Of a DNA stretch of 5,470 nucleotides, positions 1 to 5,447 are shown in pieces (the stretch's first letter is position 1; each line of letters opens with the position of its first letter). The notes under the pieces were generated by a model. It was not told the DNA's origin and ran no database searches. It saw nothing but the letters and a program-made list of their open reading frames with translations. Both the position numbers and the translations under genes were made by a program. Source of the stretch: Ilumatobacter sp. (GTDB lineage Bacteria > Actinomycetota > Acidimicrobiia > Acidimicrobiales > Ilumatobacteraceae); the NCBI GenBank assembly GCA_029263275.1, contig JAJCXU010000560.1, positions 1-5,470 of the forward strand, in the 5' to 3' direction.

Positions 1-88
1 CGGCGAGCACTCCGCTGCACACGGAGCTGTAACTCACCGATCACAGCGCCGAAACACGCCGGTCACGACGGTCCGCGACGATCGAGTC

Positions 89-553
89 ATGTTCAACGAC
101 ACACCGCTCATCGTTGCCCTCGACCATCCCTCCTTGATCGACGCTGTCGATGAGTTTGCCAATGACCTCCGAAGCGAACAGCGCTTCTTCGGTGCAAGGG
201 CAACTCCGGCGCCACTCCCGTCGTTGATCAATCGAGTGACCTCAGCGGGTGGGATCCGGCTCGGCGCCGTGGTCGACGGACAGATCGTCGGGATGGCACG
301 TGTCGAATCGTCCGGAGACACATCGATTGCAGTCGTGGCTGACTGGCGCAGTCGTGGCGTCGGGCGTGCGCTGTTGACCTCGACGGTTCGCCGGGCCGGC
401 CAGGCTGGCATCAGTCGCTTGGTGCTTCGATCGAGCCGGCGAAGTCGATCAGTTGCTGCACTTGGCGCATCCGTCGGCGCGATCACCGTCGATCAAGGAC
501 TCGGTCGCGTCGACCTGATCTTCTCGACCGACTTCGCCACACTGAGCGCTTGA
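89..553 (+). CDS. GNAT-family N-acetyltransferase
   Basis: Predicted 154-residue acetyltransferase of the GCN5-related (GNAT) fold, which moves an acetyl group from acetyl-CoA to an amine; the acceptor is unknown. The strand before the CoA site is visible (IRLGAVVDGQIVGMARVE, residues 56-73). It is followed by motif A, VVADWRSRGVGRALL (82-96), whose R87-x-x-G90-x-G92 matches the family's Q/R-x-x-G-x-G/A pyrophosphate-binding loop. The helix and strand after it (GISRLVLRSS, 107-116) also fit. The usual C-terminal Asn/Tyr motif is poorly conserved (SVAALGASVG), so the fold is surer than the activity. The length is normal for a single GNAT domain. The gene converges on the LLM oxidoreductase with a 30-base gap. 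There is no Shine-Dalgarno; GACGAT lies six bases before the ATG. It is soluble, with no signal peptide or membrane segment. Confidence 0.85.
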   Translation: MFNDTPLIVALDHPSLIDAVDEFANDLRSEQRFFGARATPAPLPSLINRVTSAGGIRLGAVVDGQIVGMARVESSGDTSIAVVADWRSRGVGRALLTSTVRRAGQAGISRLVLRSSRRSRSVAALGASVGAITVDQGLGRVDLIFSTDFATLSA

Positions 554-583
554 AGCTTCGCCAGACCTGCACGCGCTGACCTC

Positions 584-1489
584 TCAGGTTCGTGACTGGA
601 GGAGATCCATCGTTCGAGTTGGGCCATCACTGTCGGGAATGACCACGGCGGTGAAGTCGGTGGCTCCTGCGGCGGCAATGGCATCGAGGCCAGCATTGAC
701 CTCATCCTCGTTGCCGATCAGGCTGATCTCTTCGACACCGTGGACACCTTCGATGTCGAGCACGGCGCGATAGGACGGCAACGCTGCGTAACCCTCGAGC
801 ATCTTGCCGACGAACTCGGTCGTCGGCTGTGGATCGTCGGTGACACACACCGGCAAACTGCACACCACCCGCGGCGTCGACCGACCGGCACCCGCAGCTG
901 CTTCGTTGATGATCGGAACGATTTGCTGCTCGAGTGTCTTCGGACCCACGCACCACAGAATCGTGCCGTCGGTGCGCTTCCCGGCCATCTTCAACATTTG
1001 TTCGCCGAGCGCCGCGATCATCACCAGCGGCTTGGTGTCGGTCATCAATGCCGCTTGTTGGTCGAGCGACCACACTTCACCCTGCAGGCTGGCGGCGCCG
1101 GTTTCCAGCAGCGAGTCGAGGATCGCGAGGTACTCCGACATGTGCTTGACCGGACGCTCCCACTTCATGCCCCAGCGGTCTTCGACCGACGGCTGGTGTG
1201 CCAAGCCGATTCCCAGGACGATGCGTCCATTCGATGCGGCCTGCGCGGTGAGTGCTCCCGCAGCCATCACCTCGGGGTGACGCGTCCACGTGGGGACCAC
1301 GGCCGTGCCGAGTTCGATCGTCGACGTGGTGCGGCCAGCGATGGCCAGCATCGCGAGCGAGTCGGCAAGTGCGGTCTGCGCAAGCCAGTAGCTCGCATAG
1401 CCGTCCGCTTCGCTGTTCTCGACATCGGTGACGATGGCGTCGAGGTTCGGACGTGCAAGTTGGCCGGAGCCGTTGATACCAATCTTCAT
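584..1489 (-). CDS. LLM-class (luciferase-like) oxidoreductase, probably F420-dependent
   Basis: A 301-residue protein of the bacterial luciferase-like TIM-barrel superfamily. These enzymes use FMN or coenzyme F420 to oxidise or reduce small molecules in the cytosol. Supporting features are the N-terminal strand MKIGING; the segment TIELGTAVVPTWTRHPEVMA (57-76), typical of the family, with the conserved His-Pro at 71-72; GRIVLGIGLAHQP (88-100); and the later strand PLVMIAALGEQMLKMAGKRTDGTILW (154-179). This motif set resembles the actinobacterial F420-dependent group known from mycobacteria (TIGR03564-like). F420 rather than FMN use is inferred from that resemblance and from the likely taxon. 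The length is full for the family. It is divergent from the GFA gene over 35 bases. The start is supported by a TATGGT hexamer six bases upstream; an earlier ATG in that gap is out of frame and stops at once. Substrate unknown. Confidence 0.9.
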   Translation of the reverse strand: MKIGINGSGQLARPNLDAIVTDVENSEADGYASYWLAQTALADSLAMLAIAGRTTSTIELGTAVVPTWTRHPEVMAAGALTAQAASNGRIVLGIGLAHQPSVEDRWGMKWERPVKHMSEYLAILDSLLETGAASLQGEVWSLDQQAALMTDTKPLVMIAALGEQMLKMAGKRTDGTILWCVGPKTLEQQIVPIINEAAAGAGRSTPRVVCSLPVCVTDDPQPTTEFVGKMLEGYAALPSYRAVLDIEGVHGVEEISLIGNEDEVNAGLDAIAAAGATDFTAVVIPDSDGPTRTMDLLQSRT

Positions 1490-1495
1490 CCCCGG

Positions 1496-1501
1496 ACCAT
1501 A
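1496..1501 (-). promoter_or_regulatory. Candidate -10 box of a leaderless promoter for the LLM oxidoreductase
   Basis: On the minus strand TATGGT matches the actinobacterial -10 consensus TANNNT. It is separated by six bases (CCGGGG) from the ATG ending at 1489. That spacing puts transcription start at or very near the A of the start codon, as in leaderless actinobacterial mRNAs. No convincing -35 box is visible. The GGGG next to the start could instead be read as a weak ribosome binding site, but it lies too close to the ATG. Confidence 0.4.
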
Positions 1502-1524
1502 CGTCGGGCTGCAACACTGAGACG

Positions 1525-1953
1525 ATGGCGGGCGAATCGCAGCAGGTGACGCACGGCGGTTGTCTGTGCGGTGCGGTCAAGTACACGGTGTCGGGACCAT
1601 TGCGGCCCATCTGGCAATGCCATTGCGTTCGCTGTCAGAAGACCACCGGCAACTTCATGGCCGCGTCAGGCGCGTTGGCCACCAACATCGCGGTCGATCA
1701 AACCGGTGCACTGACCTGGTTCAGCCCCGACGATGACGCGAATGTCGCCTACGCATTCTGTCGACATTGCGGCTCATCGCTGTTCTGGCGGATCGTCGAT
1801 CAAGACCCGGCTGATGAGCACTGGTCGATCTGCGCCGGAACGCTCGACGATGCCGTTGGCCTTCGGACCGAGGCCGTCTGGTTCACCGACCACGCTGCCG
1901 CGCACACCCACCTCGACCCCGGCGCCGAGCACCTCGCTTCCACCGATCTCTGA
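1525..1953 (+). CDS. GFA / CENP-V domain zinc protein
   Basis: A 142-residue protein of the GFA family (glutathione-dependent formaldehyde-activating enzyme, Gfa, and centromere protein V share this fold). The zinc ligands are all in place: C13-x-C15 in GGCLCGAVKY, C32-x-C34-x-x-C37 in QCHCVRCQKTTG, and C79-x-x-C82 in AFCRHCGSSLFW. In Gfa these seven cysteines bind two zinc ions. Most bacterial members have no known reaction, and the proposed glutathione-formaldehyde role should not be transferred, especially since actinobacteria usually lack glutathione. The length is typical. The gene is the first of a plus-strand pair with the SMP-30-like gene 28 bases downstream. The start at the ATG leaves a normal short N-terminus before the first zinc motif; AACACT lies six bases upstream, and no ribosome binding site is seen. 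Confidence 0.9.
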   Translation: MAGESQQVTHGGCLCGAVKYTVSGPLRPIWQCHCVRCQKTTGNFMAASGALATNIAVDQTGALTWFSPDDDANVAYAFCRHCGSSLFWRIVDQDPADEHWSICAGTLDDAVGLRTEAVWFTDHAAAHTHLDPGAEHLASTDL

Positions 1954-1968
1954 CGCGGGCCGCCGAAG

Positions 1969-1974
1969 TACGGT
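1969..1974 (+). promoter_or_regulatory. Candidate -10 box of a leaderless promoter for the SMP-30-like gene
   Basis: TACGGT fits TANNNT and ends seven bases before the ATG at 1982, inside the 28-base gap after the GFA stop codon. If real, the SMP-30-like gene is transcribed from its own leaderless start as well as, or instead of, by read-through from the GFA gene. No ribosome binding site lies in the gap, which fits this. No -35 box at standard spacing is evident. Confidence 0.4.
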
Positions 1975-1981
1975 CGCCGCG

Positions 1982-2830
1982 ATGACCTGGCAACTCGTTC
2001 TTGATGGCATCGACTTCGGCGAGGGTCCACGCTGGCATGGCGGGCGCCTGTGGTTCAGCGACTTCTTCCAACACACGATCTCATCGGTCGGCGACGATGG
2101 CGTCCGTCGCATCGAACACGGAGACGTCGGCCGGCCGTCTGGGCTCGGGTGGCTCCCCGATGGCCGGTTGCTGTTCGTCGAGATGAGCAGCCGAACCGTG
2201 ATGCGCATCGAAGCTGACGGAACCATCGTGCAGCATGCCGACCTGGCAGAGATCGCAACGGGGCACTGCAACGACATGGTGGTCGACGCGGTCGGCAACG
2301 CCTACGTCGGCAACTTCGGCTTCGACATGGAAGCGGGCGACGACTTCGCGACAGCCTCACTCGCACTCGTTCGCCCAGACGGCAGCGTGGAAGTCGCGGC
2401 GACCGACTTGATGTTTCCCAACGGATCGGTCGTCGTCAACGACGGCACGACGCTCATCGTCGGCGAGTCCTTCGGTGCGAAGTTCACCGCGTTCGACATC
2501 GCTCCAGATGCCACCTTGTCGGGCCGCCGGACGTGGGCCGAGATCGAAGGGAGCGCCCCCGATGGGTGCACGATCGATGCTGCTGGCGGCATCTGGTACT
2601 CCGACGCCACCGGCAGCCAAGTCGTCCGCGTCCTGGAGGGCGGCGAGGTCACGCACCGATTGCCGACCGAGGACAACTCGTACGCCTGCATGCTCGGCGG
2701 CAGCAACGGTGGCACGCTCTTCGCCTTGACCAGCGCCGGTGGACATCCCTCGACAGCGGCAGGCACGGCCACGGGCAAGCTCTGGGCAACGACGGCCGAG
2801 GTCCCGCGCAACACCACCGATCTCCCCTGA
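1982..2830 (+). CDS. SMP-30/gluconolactonase/LRE family hydrolase
   Basis: A 282-residue six-bladed beta-propeller of the SMP-30/gluconolactonase family, metal-dependent enzymes that open sugar or other lactones. The family's metal ligands can be placed: E14 in FGEGPRWH, N147 in MFPNGSV and D194 in APDGCTID, corresponding to E18, N154 and D204 of human SMP-30. The substrate-contacting Asn is probably N97 in GHCNDMVVD. Repeating propeller strands are visible (GRLWFSDF, GRLLFVEM, GNAYVGNFGF, TTLIVGES, GGIWYSD, GTLFALTS). The frame stays open upstream to 1733, but that stretch lies inside the GFA gene and is low-complexity shadow. The ATG at 1982 puts GEGP at the usual distance from the N-terminus and has a TACGGT box before it. 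No signal peptide is seen, so it is cytosolic. It follows the GFA gene by 28 bases and converges on the VOC gene. The substrate may be related to the acids handled by the opposite-strand cluster; this is inference. Confidence 0.92.
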   Translation: MTWQLVLDGIDFGEGPRWHGGRLWFSDFFQHTISSVGDDGVRRIEHGDVGRPSGLGWLPDGRLLFVEMSSRTVMRIEADGTIVQHADLAEIATGHCNDMVVDAVGNAYVGNFGFDMEAGDDFATASLALVRPDGSVEVAATDLMFPNGSVVVNDGTTLIVGESFGAKFTAFDIAPDATLSGRRTWAEIEGSAPDGCTIDAAGGIWYSDATGSQVVRVLEGGEVTHRLPTEDNSYACMLGGSNGGTLFALTSAGGHPSTAAGTATGKLWATTAEVPRNTTDLP

Positions 2831-2852
2831 CCCGCAACCCTCAGAGAGTTTG

Positions 2853-3377
2853 TCAGAGCACTTGGGCGCCGTACATCTCACCGAGCGGGTCGTTGATCAG
2901 CTCGAGGCGTTCGCCGTCCGGGCCAACGAAGTAGAGGGACGTGTCACCGACGAGGAATGTGTCGACGCCCGCAGCTTCGAGCTTGGCCTTCAACCGCGTC
3001 CAGTTGTCGGGCGGCACGGAAATCGCCAGGTGATGGTGGCCACCGAGCACTTCGGCATATTCCTCGAGACCGAGGCCGGGAAAGTCGAAGAACGCCAACG
3101 CGTTGCCGTTGCCGATGTCGAAGAAGAAGTGCGTCGAGCCCTCGTAGTCACGGTTCTGGAAGAGCTCGGTCAGCGGGAACTCGAGGAGGTCTTGATAGAA
3201 CGCGATCGTCCGCTCGACGTCGCTCGAGATCAGGGCCTGGTGATGCACTCCGCGTGCCGACGAGGCCGGTCGCTCGCCCTTGGGCTTGAGGTACTTGCTG
3301 CGCATCTGCGCCCACTCGTCTGCACGATCAGGATGGTCGCCGTCGCGGGTGGTACCGAAGTGCGGATTGCTTGCCAT
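2853..3377 (-). CDS. VOC-family (glyoxalase/dioxygenase fold) protein
   Basis: A 174-residue protein with one vicinal-oxygen-chelate domain of paired beta-alpha-beta-beta-beta modules. The first module starts at GVHHQALISSDVERTIAFYQDLLEFPL (43-69) and the second at GGHHHLAISV (112-121), ending in LYFVGPDGERLELIND (148-163). Likely metal ligands are H45 or H46, one of H114-H116 and E159, the usual His/His/Glu pattern of glyoxalase I, epimerase and dioxygenase relatives. A polar N-terminal extension of about 42 residues (rich in Arg, Asp and Lys) precedes the domain. The upstream start is kept because TAGATT sits six bases before it; an internal Met25 is the alternative. It is the last gene of the minus-strand cluster, 38 bases after the aldolase stop. 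The reaction cannot be assigned; lyase, isomerase, dioxygenase or a binding protein are all possible. Confidence 0.9.
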   Translation of the reverse strand: MASNPHFGTTRDGDHPDRADEWAQMRSKYLKPKGERPASSARGVHHQALISSDVERTIAFYQDLLEFPLTELFQNRDYEGSTHFFFDIGNGNALAFFDFPGLGLEEYAEVLGGHHHLAISVPPDNWTRLKAKLEAAGVDTFLVGDTSLYFVGPDGERLELINDPLGEMYGAQVL

Positions 3378-3383
3378 CGCAAC

Positions 3384-3389
3384 AATCTA
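3384..3389 (-). promoter_or_regulatory. Candidate -10 box of a leaderless promoter for the VOC gene
   Basis: On the minus strand TAGATT fits TANNNT and is separated by six bases (GTTGCG) from the ATG of the VOC gene, inside the 38-base gap after the aldolase stop. A weak -35-like CTGAGC (3408-3413) lies 18 bases further upstream. This would be an internal promoter within the cluster giving a leaderless VOC message. It is the best-formed of the candidates in this window. Confidence 0.45.
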
Positions 3390-3415
3390 CTCGCGTCGGG
3401 CATCTGCGCTCAGCG

Positions 3416-4204
3416 TCAGTACATCGACGACGCGGAGCCACTCTGTTCGCCGCGGGCCTGAGCAAGTTCGCTGGCGAGACCGGCCTGCATCGCCTGGAGA
3501 TCACCGGCGATCGTGGCCATCCGGTATCCCCGGTCGAGTCGGTTGGCGGCCAACGCACCCGTCGCATGGATGCCAGCAACAACGCCAGCTCGGGCGCACG
3601 CCGCTGAGATCGTGTCGAGTGCGTCGGTGAAGGCCGACGACTCGTCATGATTGCCCGGCCCCAGACCCAGTGTGATCGACAGGTCGGACGGACCGACGTA
3701 GATCGCATCGATGCCCGGGACCGCGAGGATCTCGTCGATGTTCCCGACCGCTTCGACCGTCTCGATCATCGGGATGCACGCAACGTTGTCACGGGCCCAT
3801 TCGAAGTAGGGACGGTCGGTACGCATCTGCGCCAGAATCGGGCCGGAACTGCGATGGCCTTCGGGTGCATACCTGCACGCCCGCACTGCGGCCTCGGCCT
3901 CTGCCGCGGTATTGACCATGGGGATGATCACGCCGTGCACGCCAGCGTCGAGCAACTTGCCGATGATGCCTGGCTCGTTCCACGGGGCCCGGGCAATCGG
4001 ACGGCCGCCGCCCAGCTCGATGGCCGGAACCATCGAGACCACATCGGAGTACTCGATCGCACCGTGCTGCGTGTCGATGCACACATAGTCGAACCCCGCG
4101 CGGGCCGTCGCTTCCGCGGCAACCGGACTCGGCAAGAACAGCCACGCGCCCAGGGTCGTTCCGCCGTCGTTCCAGATGTCGCGCAGTCCTTGCATGTCGC
4201 CCAT
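3416..4204 (-). CDS. HpcH/HpaI-family class II pyruvate-type aldolase
   Basis: A 262-residue metal-dependent aldolase of the HpcH/HpaI family. Members reversibly cleave 2-oxo-4-hydroxy acids (4-hydroxy-2-oxoheptanedioate, 2-keto-3-deoxy-rhamnonate or -glucarate and others) to pyruvate and an aldehyde. From this start the key residues are D44 and H47 in CIDTQHG, R72 in PIARAPWNEP, and metal ligands E148 in PMIETVEAV and D174 in VGPSDLS. This numbering nearly equals that of E. coli HpaI (D42, H45, R70, E149, D175). GVHGVIIPMVNTAAEAEAAVRACRYAPEGHRS (89-120) is also characteristic. The start is uncertain: a TTG at 4228, tandem ATGs at 4207 and 4204, and an ATG at 4195 are all in frame. I chose 4204 because CAGAGT lies six bases before it; 4195, which gives MQGLRDIW, is about as likely. 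It lies 49 bases after the FAH gene. Substrate specificity cannot be read from sequence. Confidence 0.93.
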   Translation of the reverse strand: MGDMQGLRDIWNDGGTTLGAWLFLPSPVAAEATARAGFDYVCIDTQHGAIEYSDVVSMVPAIELGGGRPIARAPWNEPGIIGKLLDAGVHGVIIPMVNTAAEAEAAVRACRYAPEGHRSSGPILAQMRTDRPYFEWARDNVACIPMIETVEAVGNIDEILAVPGIDAIYVGPSDLSITLGLGPGNHDESSAFTDALDTISAACARAGVVAGIHATGALAANRLDRGYRMATIAGDLQAMQAGLASELAQARGEQSGSASSMY

Positions 4205-4253
4205 CATCGCACTCTGCCAGTCGCCCAACTCACTGGGGCGTCGGCAGTTGCGG

Positions 4254-5090
4254 TCAGATACAGCGGTTGGTCAACGTTCCGATGCCTTCGACCTCGGAGG
4301 TGATGACGTCGCCTGGCTGGAGGAAGATCCCCTTCGACCCACCGACGCCGTCCGGCGTCCCGGTGAAGATGATGTCGCCCGGCGCCAACGTCATGATCGA
4401 CGACAGATACGCAATCAGATCGGCGATCGAGAAGATCAGGTTCGACGTTCGAGAGTCCTGCCGCACCTCACCGTTGATCGAGCAGCTGAGCGCAAGATCG
4501 GTCGCATCGGCGAACATGTCGGGCGAAACGAGCGTTGGGCCGAGCGGGCCGTAGGTGTCGCGCGACTTCCCGAGGTCGAAGTGCGGTGGCTGGGCCGCGA
4601 ACTGCAACGCCCGGTCGGAGATGTCTTGCCCCGCCGTGAGGCCCAGCACATGATCCCAAGCATCAGCGGCTGCGATGTCGCGGCCCCCGGTCCCGATGAC
4701 CACGACCACCTCGACTTCGTAGTCGGCATGCTCGCTGCGGAGTTCGACGTCGGCGTTCGGGCCGACGATGCAGCTGGGGAACTTCGTGAACACCAGCGGT
4801 GCCGTTGGCAGTTCCATGTTCGATTCGGCCACGTGGTCGGCGTAATTCAAGCCGACGGCGAAGACGTTTCGGGGCGTCACCGGCGGGCGGATATCGGCGC
4901 CGTCGAGCGTGCCGAACGGCGTCATGTCATCGAGCCGGGACTGAGCTGCGGACAGCGCGTCGAGGTCAGCCAGCGCCGCTTCGGGATCCGCCGATATGTC
5001 ACCGCCCGTCATCCGTTCGAGGTCGTAGAAGTCACCGGCGTCATCAACGAGTGAGGAGCGGCCGGCAACGTTGGCGAAGCGAAATCCCAT
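4254..5090 (-). CDS. Fumarylacetoacetate hydrolase (FAH) family protein
   Basis: A 278-residue enzyme of the FAH superfamily (COG0179 type). Members hydrolyse, decarboxylate or isomerise 2-oxo and beta-diketo acids in aromatic and sugar-acid breakdown, using Mg or Mn. After an N-terminal region of about 70 residues the catalytic fold begins with NVFAVGLNYADHVAE (75-89), where H86 and E89 match the His-Glu dyad described for FAHD1-type enzymes. Metal ligands are E125 and E127 in DYEVEVVVVIG and D156 in GQDISDR. K175 in LGKSRDT, the PLGP turn (182-185) and GDIIFTGTPDGVG (238-250) complete the signature. The frame is open back to 5297, but that part overlaps the Dabb gene and is Ser/Thr/Arg shadow. 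The ATG at 5090 gives the family's usual length and has GACACT six bases upstream. Its partner is probably the aldolase just downstream. Confidence 0.93.
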   Translation of the reverse strand: MGFRFANVAGRSSLVDDAGDFYDLERMTGGDISADPEAALADLDALSAAQSRLDDMTPFGTLDGADIRPPVTPRNVFAVGLNYADHVAESNMELPTAPLVFTKFPSCIVGPNADVELRSEHADYEVEVVVVIGTGGRDIAAADAWDHVLGLTAGQDISDRALQFAAQPPHFDLGKSRDTYGPLGPTLVSPDMFADATDLALSCSINGEVRQDSRTSNLIFSIADLIAYLSSIMTLAPGDIIFTGTPDGVGGSKGIFLQPGDVITSEVEGIGTLTNRCI

Positions 5091-5130
5091 GCCGCAAGTG
5101 TCGCAGGTGCCCAAGCGTGTCAGGTAATGG

Positions 5131-5427
5131 TCAGTCGAGTTCGTATTGAACCGCGGAGCGCTGCGCGACTCTGCCCGCGAGGAACTCCTGGATGAATTCG
5201 ACGTGGTCGGGATGATCCCGATACGTCGCGAAGTCCTCGGCGGTGTCGACGTCGGCGACCAATACGTAGTCGAAGTTGCCGTCGGAGATGCCGACATCTG
5301 GACCGTGGCGATATCCGCGCAGCACGTCGATCTTGCCGGGAAGCGTGTCGAACGCCGACGACACGGCAGCGATGTGCGCCTCGTCGACGTCGTCGGTCCA
5401 GGAGAACATCACCACATGTCGGAGCAT
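5131..5427 (-). CDS. Dabb-domain (stress-responsive A/B barrel) protein
   Basis: A 98-residue single Dabb domain, a dimeric alpha+beta ferredoxin-like barrel. It opens with the family's strand LRHVVMFSW (2-10). It then has GYRHGPDVG (38-46), the strand NFDYVLVADVD (51-61) and the hallmark TYRDHPDHVEF (68-78). By alignment by eye to plant olivetolic acid cyclase, H4, Y69 and H75 fall on its H5, Y72 and H78, but these residues are common throughout the family and do not prove cyclase activity. Most bacterial members have no known reaction. The ATG at 5427 gives exactly the usual start of the fold. GTG codons at 5430 and 5448 are in frame, but the latter lies in the palindrome and would add a meaningless leader. 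CATGAT lies six bases before the ATG. It is the first gene of the minus-strand cluster in view, 40 bases ahead of the FAH gene. Confidence 0.9.
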   Translation of the reverse strand: MLRHVVMFSWTDDVDEAHIAAVSSAFDTLPGKIDVLRGYRHGPDVGISDGNFDYVLVADVDTAEDFATYRDHPDHVEFIQEFLAGRVAQRSAVQYELD

Positions 5428-5447
5428 CACCCCATCATGGCCGATCA

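Noticed and set aside
10..26. CTCCG/CGGAG stem with a seven-base loop near the left edge, as a terminator
   Set aside because: A five-pair stem without a T-run; expected by chance in high-GC sequence.
552..589. Bidirectional terminator between the GNAT and LLM genes
   Set aside because: GAAGCTTC is a loopless palindrome, and the ACCT/AGGT arms give only four pairs; neither is followed by a T-run.
740..1549. Plus-strand open frame of 269 codons antisense to the LLM oxidoreductase
   Set aside because: The translation is rich in Arg, His and Cys with no domain pattern, and it runs past the LLM gene's start and into the start of the GFA gene. It is a GC-driven shadow of a well-supported gene.
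1733..1981. Upstream extension of the SMP-30-like reading frame by 83 codons
   Set aside because: It lies almost wholly within the GFA gene in another frame and encodes Ser/Thr/Pro/Arg-rich sequence. The ATG at 1982 gives the normal family N-terminus.
2827..2858. Terminator between the convergent SMP-30 and VOC genes
   Set aside because: Only a four-pair CTGA/TCAG stem and a short TCAGAG direct repeat are present, with no GC-rich hairpin or T-run. No intrinsic terminator can be supported there.
3647..4303. Plus-strand open frame of 218 codons antisense to the aldolase
   Set aside because: It is full of Arg, Asp and His with no recognisable motif, while the opposite strand carries every catalytic residue of an HpcH/HpaI aldolase.
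4176..5054. Plus-strand open frame of 292 codons antisense to the FAH gene
   Set aside because: A shadow composition rich in Arg, Asp, Glu and Val; the FAH signature on the minus strand is unambiguous.
5091..5297. Upstream extension of the FAH reading frame by 69 codons, including a CxxC
   Set aside because: Most of it overlaps the Dabb gene in another frame and looks like shadow sequence. The CxxC just before Met1 is coincidental, and FAH proteins of this type are about 280 residues.
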